The position numbers were made by a program, and so were the translations under genes. From Lethocerus indicus (lineage: Eukaryota > Arthropoda > Insecta > Hemiptera > Belostomatidae): 64,000 bases of DNA. Positions 1 through 11,312 of the stretch are shown here, one piece after another (the stretch's first letter is position 1; every line of letters starts with the position of its first letter). The notes under the pieces are model-generated. The model did not search any database. It saw only the letters and a list, made by a program, of their open reading frames with translations, and was not told the origin of the DNA. The DNA lies in NCBI GenBank assembly GCA_019843655.1, contig JACDQD010000007.1, positions 29,863,207 through 29,927,206 of the forward strand, given 5' to 3'.

Positions 1-465
1 TAAGTCTTCTGGAGGCCATCCGACGAGTGTACAACTTATTTTGGCCCCGATTGATTTGTTATGTTGTTGTTGGTGGTGGTGGTGGTGGGAAGAATATCCA
101 TCCCTCCAACCATCCATCCTCCAACCATCCATCCCTCCCTCCATCCCTCCATCTCTCTCTAAACAACACTTGTTTGCTGTACAGGTCACGTTCTCTGTCT
201 GGCATTAAACCGGACGCGAAACGATGAGTTATGTGGCACGGCCATCGGTTATCCTAATCGTGAAAATGGTAATAAGAATTCGGGCACGGATTCCCCAAAG
301 ACTTCCACCCCCACCCCAAGAAATAATTTTTGAATTGCGGAATAAGAAAGTTCATGAATTTAATATTGAATGTTTCAACGACCGGAACTGGAATTATCCA
401 ACCTCTCCGGTTGGGCGCTGTTTCTCGTCGATTTGGAAACCACTTTGAGAAGCGTTATTCTCGGC
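1..465. other. Unassigned DNA with a pyrimidine minisatellite
   Basis: No gene is supported. A short (TGG)n run lies at about 72-88, and a CATCC/CCTCC pyrimidine minisatellite at about 97-160. The rest is unique-looking sequence with no recognised motif. Confidence 0.5.
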
Positions 466-712
466 AGTTTCGTGGTGTTGCCGTTTCGGCCGCTCGCCAT
501 CTTCAGTAGCGCTGTGTTTCGCGGTTTTCCGACAGTCGGTACAAGTGACACAGTGCGGTGATGATGACCAGAAACGAAAAATTCGAAAAGTTCCGAAACT
601 GATACAACACACCGCGCCGCGCCGCTACTGAAGACGGCGAGCGGCCGAAACCGCGGTCTAGAGCCAAAGAGCGAAAACCGGCGCCAGGAGACGGAAACAC
701 GACGGACCGTGC
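466..712. mobile_element. FB foldback element, diverged copy
   Basis: A left arm (core at about 483-515, reverse orientation) and a right arm (core at about 622-653, forward) form an inverted repeat. The left arm starts with a degenerate TTTCGTGGTGTT segment. The right arm ends in GGAGACGGAAACACGACG, the complement of the usual outer arm. The middle carries the family's GACACAGTGCGG segment. No open frame of its own. Confidence 0.65.
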
Positions 713-750
713 GTTGAATACGGTACACTTAGTGAACACACGGTACACAC

Positions 751-1024
751 GGCCGGTTTCGGCCGCTCGCCGTCTTCAGTAGCGACGTTAGTCACTGTTC
801 GATGTTTTTTTCGGCATCATCTCTCAGCGCACTGTCACTGTCACTTGTACTGCGGTCGTTGTCTGTTTATATACCGACAGTGACTACTAACACAGCGCTA
901 CTGAAGACGGCGAGCGGCCGAAACCCCACCGGTCTAGAGCAAAAAAGACCGGACCGGCGAGAGAGGAGAAACACACGAAATCTACGGTATATTCCAACCC
1001 TGGCAGACCACAAAACGGGTATCC
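751..1024. mobile_element. FB foldback element, near-complete right end
   Basis: Reverse core at about 755-785 and forward core at about 897-923 flank a loop containing CACTGTCACTTGTAC. The right arm runs through CCGGTCTAG, a GAGAGAGGAGA segment, ACACACGAAATCTACGGTAT and TTCCAACCCTGGCAGACCAC, ending near AAAACGGGTAT. This outer end recurs in other copies (22345, 23255, 23535, 39325), so it is probably the true terminus of the family. Confidence 0.75.
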
Positions 1025-1374
1025 GAAACTGGTTTTTCTCCTTCGTCTTCAGTGTCACCTCTCGGGGTGTTAGTCAGTTTGAAAATATTTAAAGTTATTC
1101 GCCGCAATAGAAAAAAAAATATATTAACCACTCTCACTGGTCGTGACCCTGACGCTGGAACCGGTGGGAGTTCTGAAACTCCCTGGAAGGAAAAAGGGCA
1201 CGCTCCAGGCTGGAAAGACGGGAAAAATCCCGGAAAAACGAGGGATGAGCCCTCGTCAAAATTCTTCCCCCCCCCCTTATTTGGTCGATCCTGACAAATA
1301 AAAAAACATTTTTTCACCTGTAAATCTTATCCTTCCTCAATCCTATTTCATATAGAAATGGGGATACGAGATGG
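1025..1374. other. Unassigned DNA
   Basis: Nothing recognisable apart from short A-runs and a C-run at about 1267-1275. Confidence 0.4.
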
Positions 1375-1575
1375 TTCGGTCTTTCGCTGGACCGGCCGTT
1401 TATTCGGCCGTTCGCCATCTTCAGTAGCGCGGTGTCAGTCACTTTCGCCTCTTTTCCGATGTTTTTCCGGTACACAGTGACACAGCGCAGTGAGGATGCC
1501 CGAAAACATCCACTGACACAGCGCTACTGAAGATGGCGAGCGGCCGAAACCCCACCGGTCTAGCAAAAGACCAAA
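1375..1575. mobile_element. FB foldback element, short copy
   Basis: A reverse core (about 1405-1432) and a forward core (about 1513-1550) pair across a loop with CAGTCACTTTCG and a GAGGATGCCCGAAAACATCC segment. The outer arms are truncated: only CTTTCGCTGGACCGG on the left and CCGGTCTAGCAAAAGACC on the right remain. Confidence 0.7.
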
Positions 1576-2216
1576 CTTTTGAGTGAGGATTAGAATTTAA
1601 ATATATCAACCCCTTAGAAAGTGAAATTGAAGGTAATGCGTACAGCCGCTACCCCGAGAAATACATAAATGAAATACATAAACAGCTCTAATGTATAGGA
1701 CTGTGATTGAAACTGATTCTACCAAAGAATTTGTTTCCATTAAAAAGTATCTCTTATTGAGTATAATTTGGGGTTTTCAGTGAAACTTTCCGAAAGTTTA
1801 CAGCCGCGCTTATCTGCACCCCGCACTGTCCAGTCCCTGACTATAAACTTGACTACATAAATCGCGTTCGTAAATAAATAAAAATATATAATATTCGGGG
1901 ACAAATTCGGGACGATACATTGGGGGGGGGGGGGCCCTGAGAGATATTTCTGAAATATTGCCGAATTAATATTTACTGCAATTAAGATAACACCGGGGGT
2001 GGGGGGGTTGGAATGACCAACCCTTAGCGCTACTACCCTTAGAGAGAAGGGCCTTTGCTAGTGATGAATATGGAGGCGCAATGTGTGCATCATCCCCTTA
2101 AAACACTGTCTCCCCTACAGCCCCTATGAATATTAACTAGTTTAAAGAAAAACCTCCCCCGGCCGCCATGAATTATTGGGGCACGACGGACGACGATACA
2201 TAAAAACGGATACAGA
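1576..2216. other. Unassigned DNA with long G-runs
   Basis: No gene or repeat family recognised. A run of 12 G follows T1921, and a second G-rich stretch lies near 1994-2009. Confidence 0.4.
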
Positions 2217-2351
2217 GTCCGATTCTCGTGGCAAAGAATTTATGTGCCATAAGCGAAAACCACGTGTCCGATTCTCGTGGCACAGAATTTGTGTGCCATA
2301 AGCGAAAACCACGTGTCCGATTCTCGTGGTAAAGAATTTGTGTGCCATAAT
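2217..2351. repeat. 49-bp tandem repeat, about 2.7 units
   Basis: GATTCTCGTGG starts at 2221, 2270 and 2319, giving a period of 49 bp. Each unit also carries AAGAATTTGTGTGCCATAAG and ACCACGTG. It abuts the decayed GGGTCGGCAAC-type MITE at 2351. Confidence 0.85.
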
Positions 2352-2456
2352 CATTTCAGAATACTCTTGAATAGGTTTGGAAAAATGTTGTAAAAAGTGC
2401 GTAAAAATACGCTGATAACGACGAAGTCCCCCGCAGTGACTTAGTTGCCGAGCCGA
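2351..2456 (-). mobile_element. GGGTCGGCAAC MITE, truncated copy
   Basis: CATTTCAGAATACTCTTGAA through GTGACTTAGTTGCCGAGCC matches, in the same orientation, the right two-thirds of the copy at 37471-37652 and the reverse complement of the copy at 8541. The outer end, TTAGTTGCCGAGCC, is a degenerate mariner-like terminus. The other end is missing at the junction with the 49-bp repeat. Confidence 0.7.
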
Positions 2457-3398
2457 TAAAACGTAAATTTCGCTCCGTTAATACAAAAAAACAAACGTTG
2501 ACTTTCCCGTACAACCGGGGGGGAAGAAGTATTTAAGGGTGGTTTTGGTGTTAAATGGTCGGAATTGATAATCAAAAGTGGACTTGACGGGCGCAATCCG
2601 GATAACCGGGGTCGGATAGACGGGCAGGAAGCGGACAATAAACGGGAACGGACATTAGGGAGGGGGGTTGGTGAGGGGGCGCACAGTCAGCAGGGGTTGA
2701 AGCGAGAACGGGGGTAGGGGTGGAAAATAAAGAAGGAGAAATAAGAAGAACACCACTAACTGCCTGATCCCGGAGCGACCATTACATGAAGGGCGCACAG
2801 GAAGGGCACAGAGAGAGAGAGGGATGAAAAGAGGAGGAGGAGGAGGAGAAGCAGAAGGGCGAGATGAAGAGGGTTGAGAGAGGGAGGGACGGAGGGGGTG
2901 AGAAGCCTAATCAATAACGTAAGAGGGGCGGTAGCTGTGGCGGGGGTGGTTTCCATCCCTGGCAACCGGCTCAACCCCCCCCGACCAACCCCAGTTGCCA
3001 ATATTACACGCTTTATAGCTTGATAAATACCCTTAGCGAACCCATTAGAGTGGACCTTAATTCAGACCGCACGGAGGGGAGGGGAGGGTGTTTTAAACAG
3101 AAATTAAATATAAAAAAAAAAAAAGTGTCAGACCGTTTTCCGCTTCTCTCCATCGCCAGTTAAGTAACTTCTACGTTGAGACAGTATCAATACGTCTACT
3201 GTCTACGTAAGTAAGCTTTTTTCAGGATTCATAATAATAATTTCCCTTATTTGAGTGCTCAATGAAGTGCATACTACTAAGAGGGTGCATCTCAACGATA
3301 CACTGATAGCACTTAACGAAGATTTAAAAAAATAAAGTTAATTTTTGTTGAGTTCACATTATGTATAACGTCTATAAAACGTCTATAAAATATCGGGT
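2457..3398. other. Unassigned DNA with a purine-rich tract
   Basis: A GAGGAGGAG purine tract lies at about 2809-2900 and an A-run at about 3111-3124. Open frames over the purine tract are low-complexity (leucine/serine-rich on the minus strand) and are not convincing genes. Confidence 0.4.
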
Positions 3399-3559
3399 GT
3401 ACCCCAAAAGTAATCCCCAAAAACAATTTGATAAGATGCATTTCGGTCTTGAGGAATTCCTCAAGAGGGGGTGAATCGAAAATTTTCCGGAAAAGTGGCA
3501 GAGGGTTGTCGATAATATCGGTGAATATATATAGTAGATTAATAATTAAAGTTATATAC

Positions 3560-3564
<5 letters not shown>
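3399..3564 (+). mobile_element. GTACCCC MITE, left part
   Basis: Starts with GTACCCCAAAAGTAAT, then the family landmarks TTTCGGTCTTGAGGAATTCC, GAATCGAAAATTT, AAAAGTGGCAGAGGGTTGTC and GATAATATCGGTGAATATA. It then runs into a (TA)n tract where the intact copies continue with TTAGCAAAATAAAATCAGAA. The right end is not seen. Confidence 0.8.

Positions 3565-3608
<44 letters not shown>
3565..3608. repeat. (TA)n microsatellite inside a MITE
   Basis: About 44 bp of pure TA, sitting where the MITE's own ATATATA segment would be. Confidence 0.95.
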
Positions 3609-3609
<1 letters not shown>

Positions 3610-3765
3610 TTAAATATTATGATACATTAATCATGAATCGTTTACAATATTGGTGTAATAATAGGGAAAATTTACAATAAAAACCGGAGAACTTAAGCTA
3701 ATCCTTATCTTATGGAGGTTTTTTTTTACCCTTATCTCAAGGGTTAAAAACTACGAAATATCGAC

Positions 3766-3936
3766 GAATATCGTAGATTTCGCGTCTTTCTGTCCGTGTG
3801 TGTTTCTGGCCGTTCGCCGTCTTCAGTAGGCCGGGGGTCGGTCACTTTTGGCACTTTGGGTCGGTTTCTCCTGTAGTGAGCAGTGGGCTACTGAAGACGG
3901 CGGGCGGCCGAAACCGGTCTGGCGAAATCTACGACT
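3766..3936. mobile_element. FB foldback element, compact full hairpin
   Basis: The outer arms ATCGTAGATTTCGCG (left) and GCGAAATCTACGA (right) are complementary. Cores lie at about 3809-3831 (reverse) and 3890-3919 (forward). The loop holds GGTCACTTTTGGCACTTTGG. At about 170 bp it is one of the shortest full copies. Confidence 0.75.
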
Positions 3937-4494
3937 GAGATTCTCCTTATAGTGGAAGGGTGGGGGGGGGGGGTGATCTCGCATATTTTTTTATTTTCCA
4001 TCGGATAAATCTCATACGCAATTGTGGGGCTCAACCACCCCCCCCCCTTAACATCCCTTAGAGGGAAATGGCGCCGGCTATTAAACTCAATTGGGGGTGA
4101 GAGGCCGCTTACATTATAATTCAGATGAACGATCTCCTCCTCATCCACCAACCAACCCCCGGGCACCCTCTGCGAATACATTAAAGTCCCTACGGTGGCG
4201 GAGGGGGGGGGGGGGGTGCTACGGGAGCCCAATTAATAAAATTTGAATTTTCAACCCTGTCGGGGTGTGGGGGGTGGTGGGATTAGAGCGCCCCATCTCA
4301 ACCCTCCGCCCACGACCCCAACGGAAACGCTTCAAGTTTCACCCTATTTTATGTAATCAAACGATACACGCAGTTATATGAATGAGAACGCTAATCTCCT
4401 GAATACATTATAACAATGTCAGTTGAACACTACAATTAGGGGTTGAATTCAGATGCGCTGGTTTCATTGGTTCGGAATACCCGTTTTTTTTTTT
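3937..4494. other. Unassigned DNA with homopolymer G and C runs
   Basis: G-runs near 3963-3973 and 4202-4216 and a C-run near 4039-4048. No gene recognised. Confidence 0.4.
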
Positions 4495-4660
4495 TGGTGT
4501 GGTCCGATAGGGGTTGGAATATAGCGTAGATTTCGTGTCTTTTTTTTTTTCCTGGACACCGGTTTCGGCCGCTCGCCATATTCTTCAGTAGCGATGTTTC
4601 TCGGTCATATCTTTATGATTTAGTGAAACATTGGGATGAGTCATGTCGCGCTAAATACAG
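4495..4660 (-). mobile_element. FB half element (left arm)
   Basis: The left end is well kept: GTGTGGTCCGATAGGGGTTG, GAATATAGCGTAGATTTCGTG, then GGTTTCGGCCGCTCGCCAT with a 3-bp insertion before TTCTTCAGTAGCG. The matching right arm is not recognisable, so this is half a foldback. Confidence 0.7.
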
Positions 4661-5420
4661 CGCTGTTAGACACTTGGGGATCTACAAATCTCGTCGATAC
4701 TTTTCATCCCCCTGTTCGGACTTATCGCTACATCCCCTCCAACCCCCAACCCGCCCCCCGGTTCCATCCCCCTAAAGCCAGTGTCGTTAGCATGATCGTC
4801 GTCAGGTCTGAGAGTACTACCCGGGTATTACCCACCCCCACCCCCAATAGTGATTTGTCACTATTAGAGGGTAACACTCTCAATTAGCCCCCTTAATACC
4901 CCACCAACCCCCGCCGCCACTTCTTCCCCTAAGCCAGGATACAGGGCGGCGATAACTTTCTTCACTTATTAAGTTTCGCGCCCGACACGACTTTACGGGG
5001 GCTTAAGTCATGCGGGGGGTTGAAAGGGGGGGGGCGATTCCTCATTTTTAACTTTCCACCCCACCCCCGGCAAAACGGCAATTGTGCCCATAATTATGAA
5101 AGTGGTCCAAGTCATATATTTCCGGTTTCGAGATATTTAATGAATCGCTTTCGAATAAATTAACAAATATTTTTATATTACGCGACATTTTAATTTAAAA
5201 TTTTATTAATGGAATTTTACTACGAATATGAAAAGTTTGTGTGAATTTCGTACGAAAATTTTGTATTTAAAGTTTGAATTGACTTTTATAATTACGGGCA
5301 CAATTATCTTTATTAGGGCCCCCCCCCCTACTAGAAGATTTTTTTTCTTTTAAACGAAAAATTAAATAAGAAATTAATATTGAAAACAAAACCGGTGTGA
5401 TAATTAATAATTTTTTATAC
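4661..5420. other. Unassigned DNA
   Basis: C-rich, then AT-rich from about 5100. A C-run lies at 5320-5328. No gene, RNA or repeat family recognised. Confidence 0.4.
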
Positions 5421-5768
5421 TGTAGATTCGTGATGTTTCTGTCTCCTCTCTCGCTGCCGGTTCGGTCTTTCGCCAGACCGGTTTGTCGGCCGCTCGCCAT
5501 CTTCAGTAGCGCTGTGTGTCAGTAGTCACTGGACTGTTCACGTGCACTGTAATGTCTGTCAGTTGTTTATATAAATATATATAAAGCGTTCCGTTATTGT
5601 TATTGGGGGGATTATGTGAAAGTAAACATCACACAATTCATTCACATTCTACTGAAGCTACTGAAGATGGCGAGCAGCCGAAACCCCGGTCTAGCAAACA
5701 GCGGCGAGAGAGGAGACGGAAACATCACGAACCTACAGTATATTCCAACCCCTCGCGGACCACAAAAC
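5421..5768. mobile_element. FB foldback element, full copy
   Basis: The left arm begins TGTAGATTCGTGATGTTTC, followed by the small hairpin GGTCTTTCGCCAGACC and the reverse core (about 5487-5510). The right arm has the forward core (about 5657-5685), a GAGAGAGGAGAC segment, AACATCACGAACCTACAGTA and TTCCAACCCCTCGCGGACCAC. Arms pair over more than 120 bp around a loop of about 150 bp. Confidence 0.8.
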
Positions 5769-6549
5769 TTACTTCGGGGTGTCTTTCGCGCGATCAATTT
5801 TTTTTTTTTCAACATCCCTGGGGAACATTGAGGATGGAAAATTTGTGTCTATTGGAAACGATTCGACATTTTTCCCTGCCGTCGTGTCCACGTTCCGACA
5901 AATTGAAAAAGAAAAAATACATGTTAACCCCCAAGCACCGGATTCTCACGGCAACATTTAATCCAGTCCCGAAGTCGGGAAATTTTTTCTCCTCGGAATT
6001 TTTCCCCACCGCTTTTCCGGCCTTTTTCCGGCCGAACAACCCCCCCTCCACCCCCCCCCCCGAGAAACCAACCCCAACCCCCCAACCGCCAGTGAGCTCC
6101 TTCTACGCCTACTGCACCCGCCGAGAATACGAAATTAGGCGTCGAACACTATGAATTTTGTATCGGGCGTGTTGCTCTCTCAAACCGGCCATATCAAATA
6201 TACATAGCTCACAATTTGCAGTCTCCGCTGACGACGTTTCATCCCCTTTCTCTTCGCCGAGAATAAGATTTTCGACCCCCCCCCCCCTCCGGCACCCTAA
6301 GATTGCGCCCAGAGAATTCTTGAAGGGCCCCGGGAAGGTTCTGCCGAGAAGGACGATTTTCCGGGATTTCACGGGGAAAACGCCAACAGAGAGGGGACCG
6401 GGGGTGGAAGAATTTTTATTTCATTTTTTTTTTTTCGGTAATTTCGAAGCCCCACCCCGCCGCCCCCAATAGTAAAACCGGTCTTTATATACGTCGACCG
6501 GAAACACGTTGTCTACTGTTGGTAAATACCTGTTTTGTGGTGTTGATTA
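5769..6549. other. Unassigned DNA with C-runs
   Basis: Contains T- and C-runs (near 5799-5809, 6033-6060, 6281-6290). The open frames here (about 185 aa at most) have no recognisable domain and biased composition. Confidence 0.4.
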
Positions 6550-7215
6550 GGTCTGTTTCTGTTTCCGTCTCCTCTAGCCGGGGTTCGGCCTTCGCCAGAC
6601 CGGTTTCGGCCGCTCGCCATCTTCAGTAGCGGCCGTACCGGGGTCTAGCCAGTGGATTTTCCGTGGGTTTTCGTGGTGTTTCTGTCTCCTCTCGCCGGTG
6701 TTCGGTCTTTCGCCACCGCTCGCCACCGGCACTTGTCGGCTGCTAACAGCGCGCGAGCCCGTCTTCAGGTTCGGTCTTTCGCCAGACCGGCGGCCGTGTC
6801 AGAGTCATTTTGTGGCACTTTGACTGGTTTTCGGGCATCCTCACCGTACACTGTGTCGCTGTCACTTGTACCGCGTTGTAACAGCGCTACTGAGGGGTGG
6901 CGAGCGGCCGAAACCGCGGTCTAGCCACTTTACCGTCAGTTTTCGTGGTGTTTCTGTCTCCTCTCGCCGGGGTTCGGTCTCTCGCCAGACCGGTTTGTCG
7001 GCCGCTCGCCGTCTTCAGTAGCGCCGTGTCAGAGTCCCTTTTGTGGCACTTTCGATTGGTTTTTCGGGCATCCTCACCGCACTGTGTCGCTGTCACTTGT
7101 ACCGCGTTGTAACAGCGCTACTGAAGATGGCGAGCGGCCGAAACCGGTCTGGCGAAAGACCAAAAAACCGGCGAGAGAGGAGACAGAAACACACGAATTT
7201 CCTCGCTGATCGGAA
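6550..7215. mobile_element. Cluster of FB copies, partly nested or tandem
   Basis: At least three left arms, each with CTGTCTCCTCTCGCCGG and GTTCGGTCTTTCGCCAGACC, begin near 6550, 6677 and 6945. Two right-arm cores lie at about 6884-6915 and 7113-7145. The loop segments TTTGTGGCACTTT and GGGCATCCTCACCG recur at about 6811-6851 and 7037-7080, so part of the block is a tandem duplication of about 228 bp. One core near 6715-6760 is badly rearranged. Confidence 0.75.
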
Positions 7216-7984
7216 AATATCAGCCATTGAAAGCCCTTCGCTCCATAATGCCCCCGGTATATTTCCAATCACAGTTCCGTCTGGGAAATTATTTTATGAA
7301 TTTTACTTTTATCGTCCGCTCGTAATAATTCGCTGTATATGAACCGCTGTAGGGTTTCATAATTAGGAGATAGGACAGTGCTAGGGGTAGTTGTTGGTGG
7401 GAGTGGCGAGGGGTTGGTTTTTGGGGACGAGTCACGCGACTAAGCCCCCAACCCCCCCACCCTCCTGCCCCGAAGTGATGGGTATCAAGTCGGATTAAGC
7501 AGAATAAGTACGCGGAATGAAGTGCGTCGGGGCATATGCCCCGTTTCCAAAGCCGCCGACCATAATACGAGAGGGTAGTTACCACCCCCCACCCCCCCGG
7601 CCACATCATCCCTTTTGATCATATTTATTTGATGGTTTCACGCTATGTGAGGCCGATTCCAGCCCCAACGCGTAGAGATTGAAACAACCCCCGGCACCAC
7701 GACGGCCCCACGGGGGTGGGGGTGGGGGTTGCTAATTACATTTTCAGGGCGCGGTATAAATTTTCCAATTATAACTACCCCTAATAATTCGACGGTGCTC
7801 GGACACAGCGTCATCATCCCCTTCCCCCCGATGGAATATCCTCACTCTCCGACCGACAATTACCGCCCTCCCCCACCCCCCAACGAAGCAATCCCAGTTT
7901 CCCATTTATATTCCTATTAAATTCCCCTCCCACTCGGGATGAGGCGAATTTTCCCCAACGGAAAATCTGCCCCCTAAACGTTTT
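7216..7984. other. Unassigned DNA
   Basis: No gene recognised. Several C-runs and G-runs (near 7448-7460, 7585-7598, 7716-7730). Confidence 0.4.
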
Positions 7985-8475
7985 CAGTGAATCGACAATT
8001 TCTAATTGAAGAAAAATTTCAAACTTTACCCAGTAATTTGTCACGAATTTGTACCGTTTCAAACTTACAATGCGCCCCCTAATATTACAGTTATGTACAT
8101 TTCATTACCTGTTTTATTTATCTTACAATCAACTATTATAGTTATAAGTACAATTACAGAATGTTTTATGCGATCAGGATATTAAGGACTTTTAGAAGGA
8201 TTTTGAATTTGTGACAATTACTAATTGGAAAAAAAATTCGAACCCTTCCCGGGGTCGGAATGCGTCACGAATTTTTTACTGTTTCAAACTGAAAATGACG
8301 CCCCATATTGCAGTTATGTAAATTTCATTACCTGTTTTATTTATCTACAATCGACCTTTTGTATCTTATAAGTACAATTACGTAATCAAGAGGAACACAT
8401 TTGGGGCAACATATTAAGGACTTTTAGAAGGATTTTGAATTTCTCATTGAAGGAAAATTGACGGTAAAAATTCAC
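7985..8475. repeat. Tandem duplication, period about 220-230 bp
   Basis: Matching landmarks are ACAATTTCTAATTG (7993) with ACAATTACTAATTG (8213), TGTACATTTCATTACCTG with its copy about 230 bp on, and TATTAAGGACTTTTAGAAGG (8179 and 8409). Two units plus a partial third, diverged by many substitutions. AT-rich, with no open frame of note. Confidence 0.8.
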
Positions 8476-8540
8476 GAATATGTCACGAATTGTCACACAT
8501 ATCGGGTGTATGTAAAATTCTCAAACTTTATTGTTATATC

Positions 8541-8680
8541 GGGTCGGCAACTAAGTCATTGCGGGGGCGGATATATGGCGTTATCTGCGTATTTTACGCA
8601 CGTTTACACATATCTCAAACCCATTTAAGAGTATTCTGAAATACATTTATTACACGCCCCAATAATTTAGTTGCCAACCC
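8541..8680 (+). mobile_element. GGGTCGGCAAC MITE, complete short copy
   Basis: Left end GGGTCGGCAACTAAGTCATT and right end AATTTAGTTGCCAACCC form imperfect terminal inverted repeats about 140 bp apart. The interior holds TATTTTACGCACGTTTACAC and AAGAGTATTCTGAAATACAT, shared with copies at 35412 and 37471. Non-coding. The ends resemble mariner termini, so a mariner transposase probably mobilised it. Confidence 0.8.
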
Positions 8681-8970
8681 AATATATAATTTGGCCGGGT
8701 ATTCATCGTTTGTACCAAAATCAATTGCCAGCCAGCCAAGACTCAAGGGTGGAAAGGTGAGAAGAATCCGCAATTATTTAGTTGCCAACCCAATATATAT
8801 ATTTGGCCGGGTATTTTACCCTATAAGTCGTTTATTTTAGGGATATTTTGGGTACGCAACGTCTGATTTACGCAATAATTCATTGTTTAAACCTGGTTTT
8901 GATCAATTTCCAGCCAGCCAAGATCAACCAAAGAAGATGAGAGGAATCCGCAATTATTTAGTTGCCGGCC
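8681..8970 (+). repeat. Two tandem repeats of a mariner-like right end
   Basis: TTTGGCCGGGTATT starts near 8691 and again near 8802. GAATCCGCAATTATTTAGTT closes each unit (ends at 8790 and 8970). GATCAATTTCCAGCCAGCCA recurs in diverged form in both units. The right terminus is therefore present three times in a row, counting the intact MITE just upstream, and only one left terminus is visible. Confidence 0.75.
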
Positions 8971-9661
8971 CGATAAATACAAGTGCGATAAAATTTTTTC
9001 AATTTTTGTCAATTTTTTTTTTATGAAAAGAGAGTTTATAAGTAAGTCAACTTGTCTTTATTATGTTGAGGCCGCGCAGTGCTCAAATGCTTACAGCACT
9101 CATAATACAAGGGAGGGCTTAAAACGTTGATTTTCCTTTCCGATAAAACTCCCCCCCACCGCCCCCCGCCCTTTGCGTTAAGTCGGCTAAGTTGGGGGCC
9201 AACTAAGTTGGCGCTTAGCCGGTTGGGCTAATTGTTGGTGGGGGGGGCGACGTCATATTTTATGCCAGTCCGTCGATTACATAACAATTTGGCAAGCCCG
9301 GTTTCTCTCCTAATTGTTAAACTTGTCGAGGACGTGATAATAATAACTCGAACAGGCGGCTTAATTAATCTGACGTCGGCGCAATTTTAATTGACAAAGT
9401 TGTTCCCGGTGGTTGGGGGGTGGGGGGTGGCTTTATTTGGCGCACACACACACACACACACACACAAAGAGTTGGAGCACACACGGGGCCAGGGGGATGA
9501 AAAGGGGTGAAATAGATGATGAATTTCTATTTCAGTTTCATTTTGTAAAGAACCGGCCGCTCCAAGTGCCCAAGTTATCGGTTAATGCGCGAAAACTTGC
9601 TAAGTACGAAAGCAATGAAGGTTGCTTTTGAAAAATAAAAATTTATTCTAAAATTTGGTGT
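8971..9661. other. Unassigned DNA with a (CA)n microsatellite
   Basis: (CA)n lies at about 9443-9467. An imperfect stem GGCTAAG...CTTAGCC lies at about 9188-9224. T-run at about 9012-9022. No gene recognised. Confidence 0.45.
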
Positions 9662-10258
9662 AAAATCTAGTGTAGAATCTACTTATAATCCAGTATAGAA
9701 TCTACTGTAGAGTCTACTGTAGAGTCTACTGTAGAGTCTACTGTAGAGTCTACTGTAGAGTCTACTGTAGAATCTACTGTAGAAACTAGGTTAGAATCTA
9801 GCGTAGAATCTAATGTGGAATCTAGTGTAGAATCTAGTGTAGAATCTAGTGTAGAATCTAGTGAAGAATCTACTGTATAATCTAGTGTAGAATCTAATGT
9901 AGAATCTAGTGCAGAATCTAGCGTAGAATCATCAGTGCAGAATCTACTATACATTCTACTGCAGAATCTAGTGCAGAATCTACTGTACAATCTACTGCAG
10001 AATTTAATGTAGAATCTACTGTAGAATCTAACGTAGACTCCAGTGCAGAATCTACTATACATTCTACTGCAGAATCTAATGTAGAATCTAGTGCAGAATC
10101 TACTGTACAATCTACTGTAGAATATAATGTAGAATCTATTGTAGAATCTAGCGTAGAATCCAGTGCAGAATCTACTGTACAATCTACTGTAGAATATAAT
10201 GTAGAATCTATTGTAGAATCTAGCGTAGAATCCAGTGCAGAATCTTGTGCAGAATCGA
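9662..10258. repeat. 12-bp minisatellite, TCTACTGTAGAG type
   Basis: About 50 degenerate copies of a 12-bp unit (TCTACTGTAGAG / TCTAGTGTAGAA). The period is a multiple of three and the unit lacks stop codons in some frames, so the minus strand stays open for up to about 266 codons and reads as Ser-Thr-Val-Asp or Tyr-Ser-Arg-Phe repeats. A higher-order repeat of about 100 bp is visible in the 9915-10240 part. Each unit is nearly its own reverse complement. I read it as non-coding. Confidence 0.9.
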
Positions 10259-11287
10259 GTTTTTGCTGTAATTTTTTCGAAACGAGTCCGAAAACTCGAC
10301 AGGAAAATTCGATGGGCGGCCGGTAAATGTTTTCTTTTTTTCCCCCTACTGGGTTTTTCTCCCCCGGCGACGTAAACTTTCGTTTTCCGTGAACACGACC
10401 GGGACCGATATATATATATATATATATAGAGTGTTGAGGATGGCACGTCGTTTGCCCGGGCGGCGTCACTGGAGCCCACACCCTGTCTATTACCCCCGGT
10501 TGGGGATGATCTTCAACACGGTGGCGGGGCGGGCGGGGGTGGGGTTGGGGTTGAAATTTTGCTATTCCGCGGACGCGGGGCGGAATAGAACGTGACTGGA
10601 GACAGGCGAAGAGAGAGATAGAGAGAGAGGGAGTGAGGTGGGAGGGTGGGAGGGTGTGAGGGAGGGAACAGACAGAATGGAGAGATTCTAGGATTCAGTC
10701 CGTGTACCCTACTGTAGCTAGTAGGATTGGAATGCAGATATTTGGCGTTGATGAGTACGAGGATATTGAAGATATTGATGATATACATGGTTGGGGGCTC
10801 CCCCAGGTTATTTGCCCCACCCCACCCCCCCCTCAAACCCCCACCCACGAGTAATCACAGAAGCCGGCACAGACCGGCAACCTCATTTCCACCCCTAAGT
10901 GAATATATAAGCAATGATTCCCTTCCACAATATTTTGTTATAAACCCTTATAAGGGCTTTACTTTCATCCCTCTCGGTGATAATACGACGTGCGTGTGTC
11001 CACGAAGAGGTAATAACGCGATAATACGGCGTTCCGAGAACATTGAGAGCCGCCGGGCAGATTGGTAGCCGCTAGCAGAGGCACCTAAACCCCCACCCCC
11101 ACCCACCCCCAAACCGTTTAAGTCTCAATTAGAGTGTGCAGGCGGCTTCGTAGGTATAAATCTGTGCTGCTGGCGGACCAATGTTGGCCGCATTAGAGTC
11201 GCACCCCTCCCCCCACCCAATTAGGGCCCCCCGGTCACTCTCTCTCGCTGATGTTTCAATTTTAGCTTTCGCCCCCGATCCTTGATC
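10259..11287. other. Unassigned DNA with (TA)n and GA-rich tracts
   Basis: (TA)n at about 10409-10428. A GA/GGGA purine tract at about 10609-10670. Otherwise unique-looking, with no gene supported. Confidence 0.4.
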
Positions 11288-11312
11288 AAAAAAAAAAAAA
11301 AAAAAAAAAAAA
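11288..11312. repeat. Poly(A) run
   Basis: About 25 consecutive A. No adjoining retroposed sequence was recognised upstream, so a SINE or processed-transcript tail is possible but unproven. Confidence 0.9.

Noticed and set aside
802..1092. Short open frames over FB copies giving recurrent peptides such as KMASGRNR
   Set aside because: The peptides are translations of the FB core in whichever frame happens to be open. Copies appear in all frames and both strands.
11288..11312. Poly(A) run as the tail of a retroposed gene or SINE
   Set aside because: No upstream promoter boxes, exon-like sequence or flanking target duplication could be seen.
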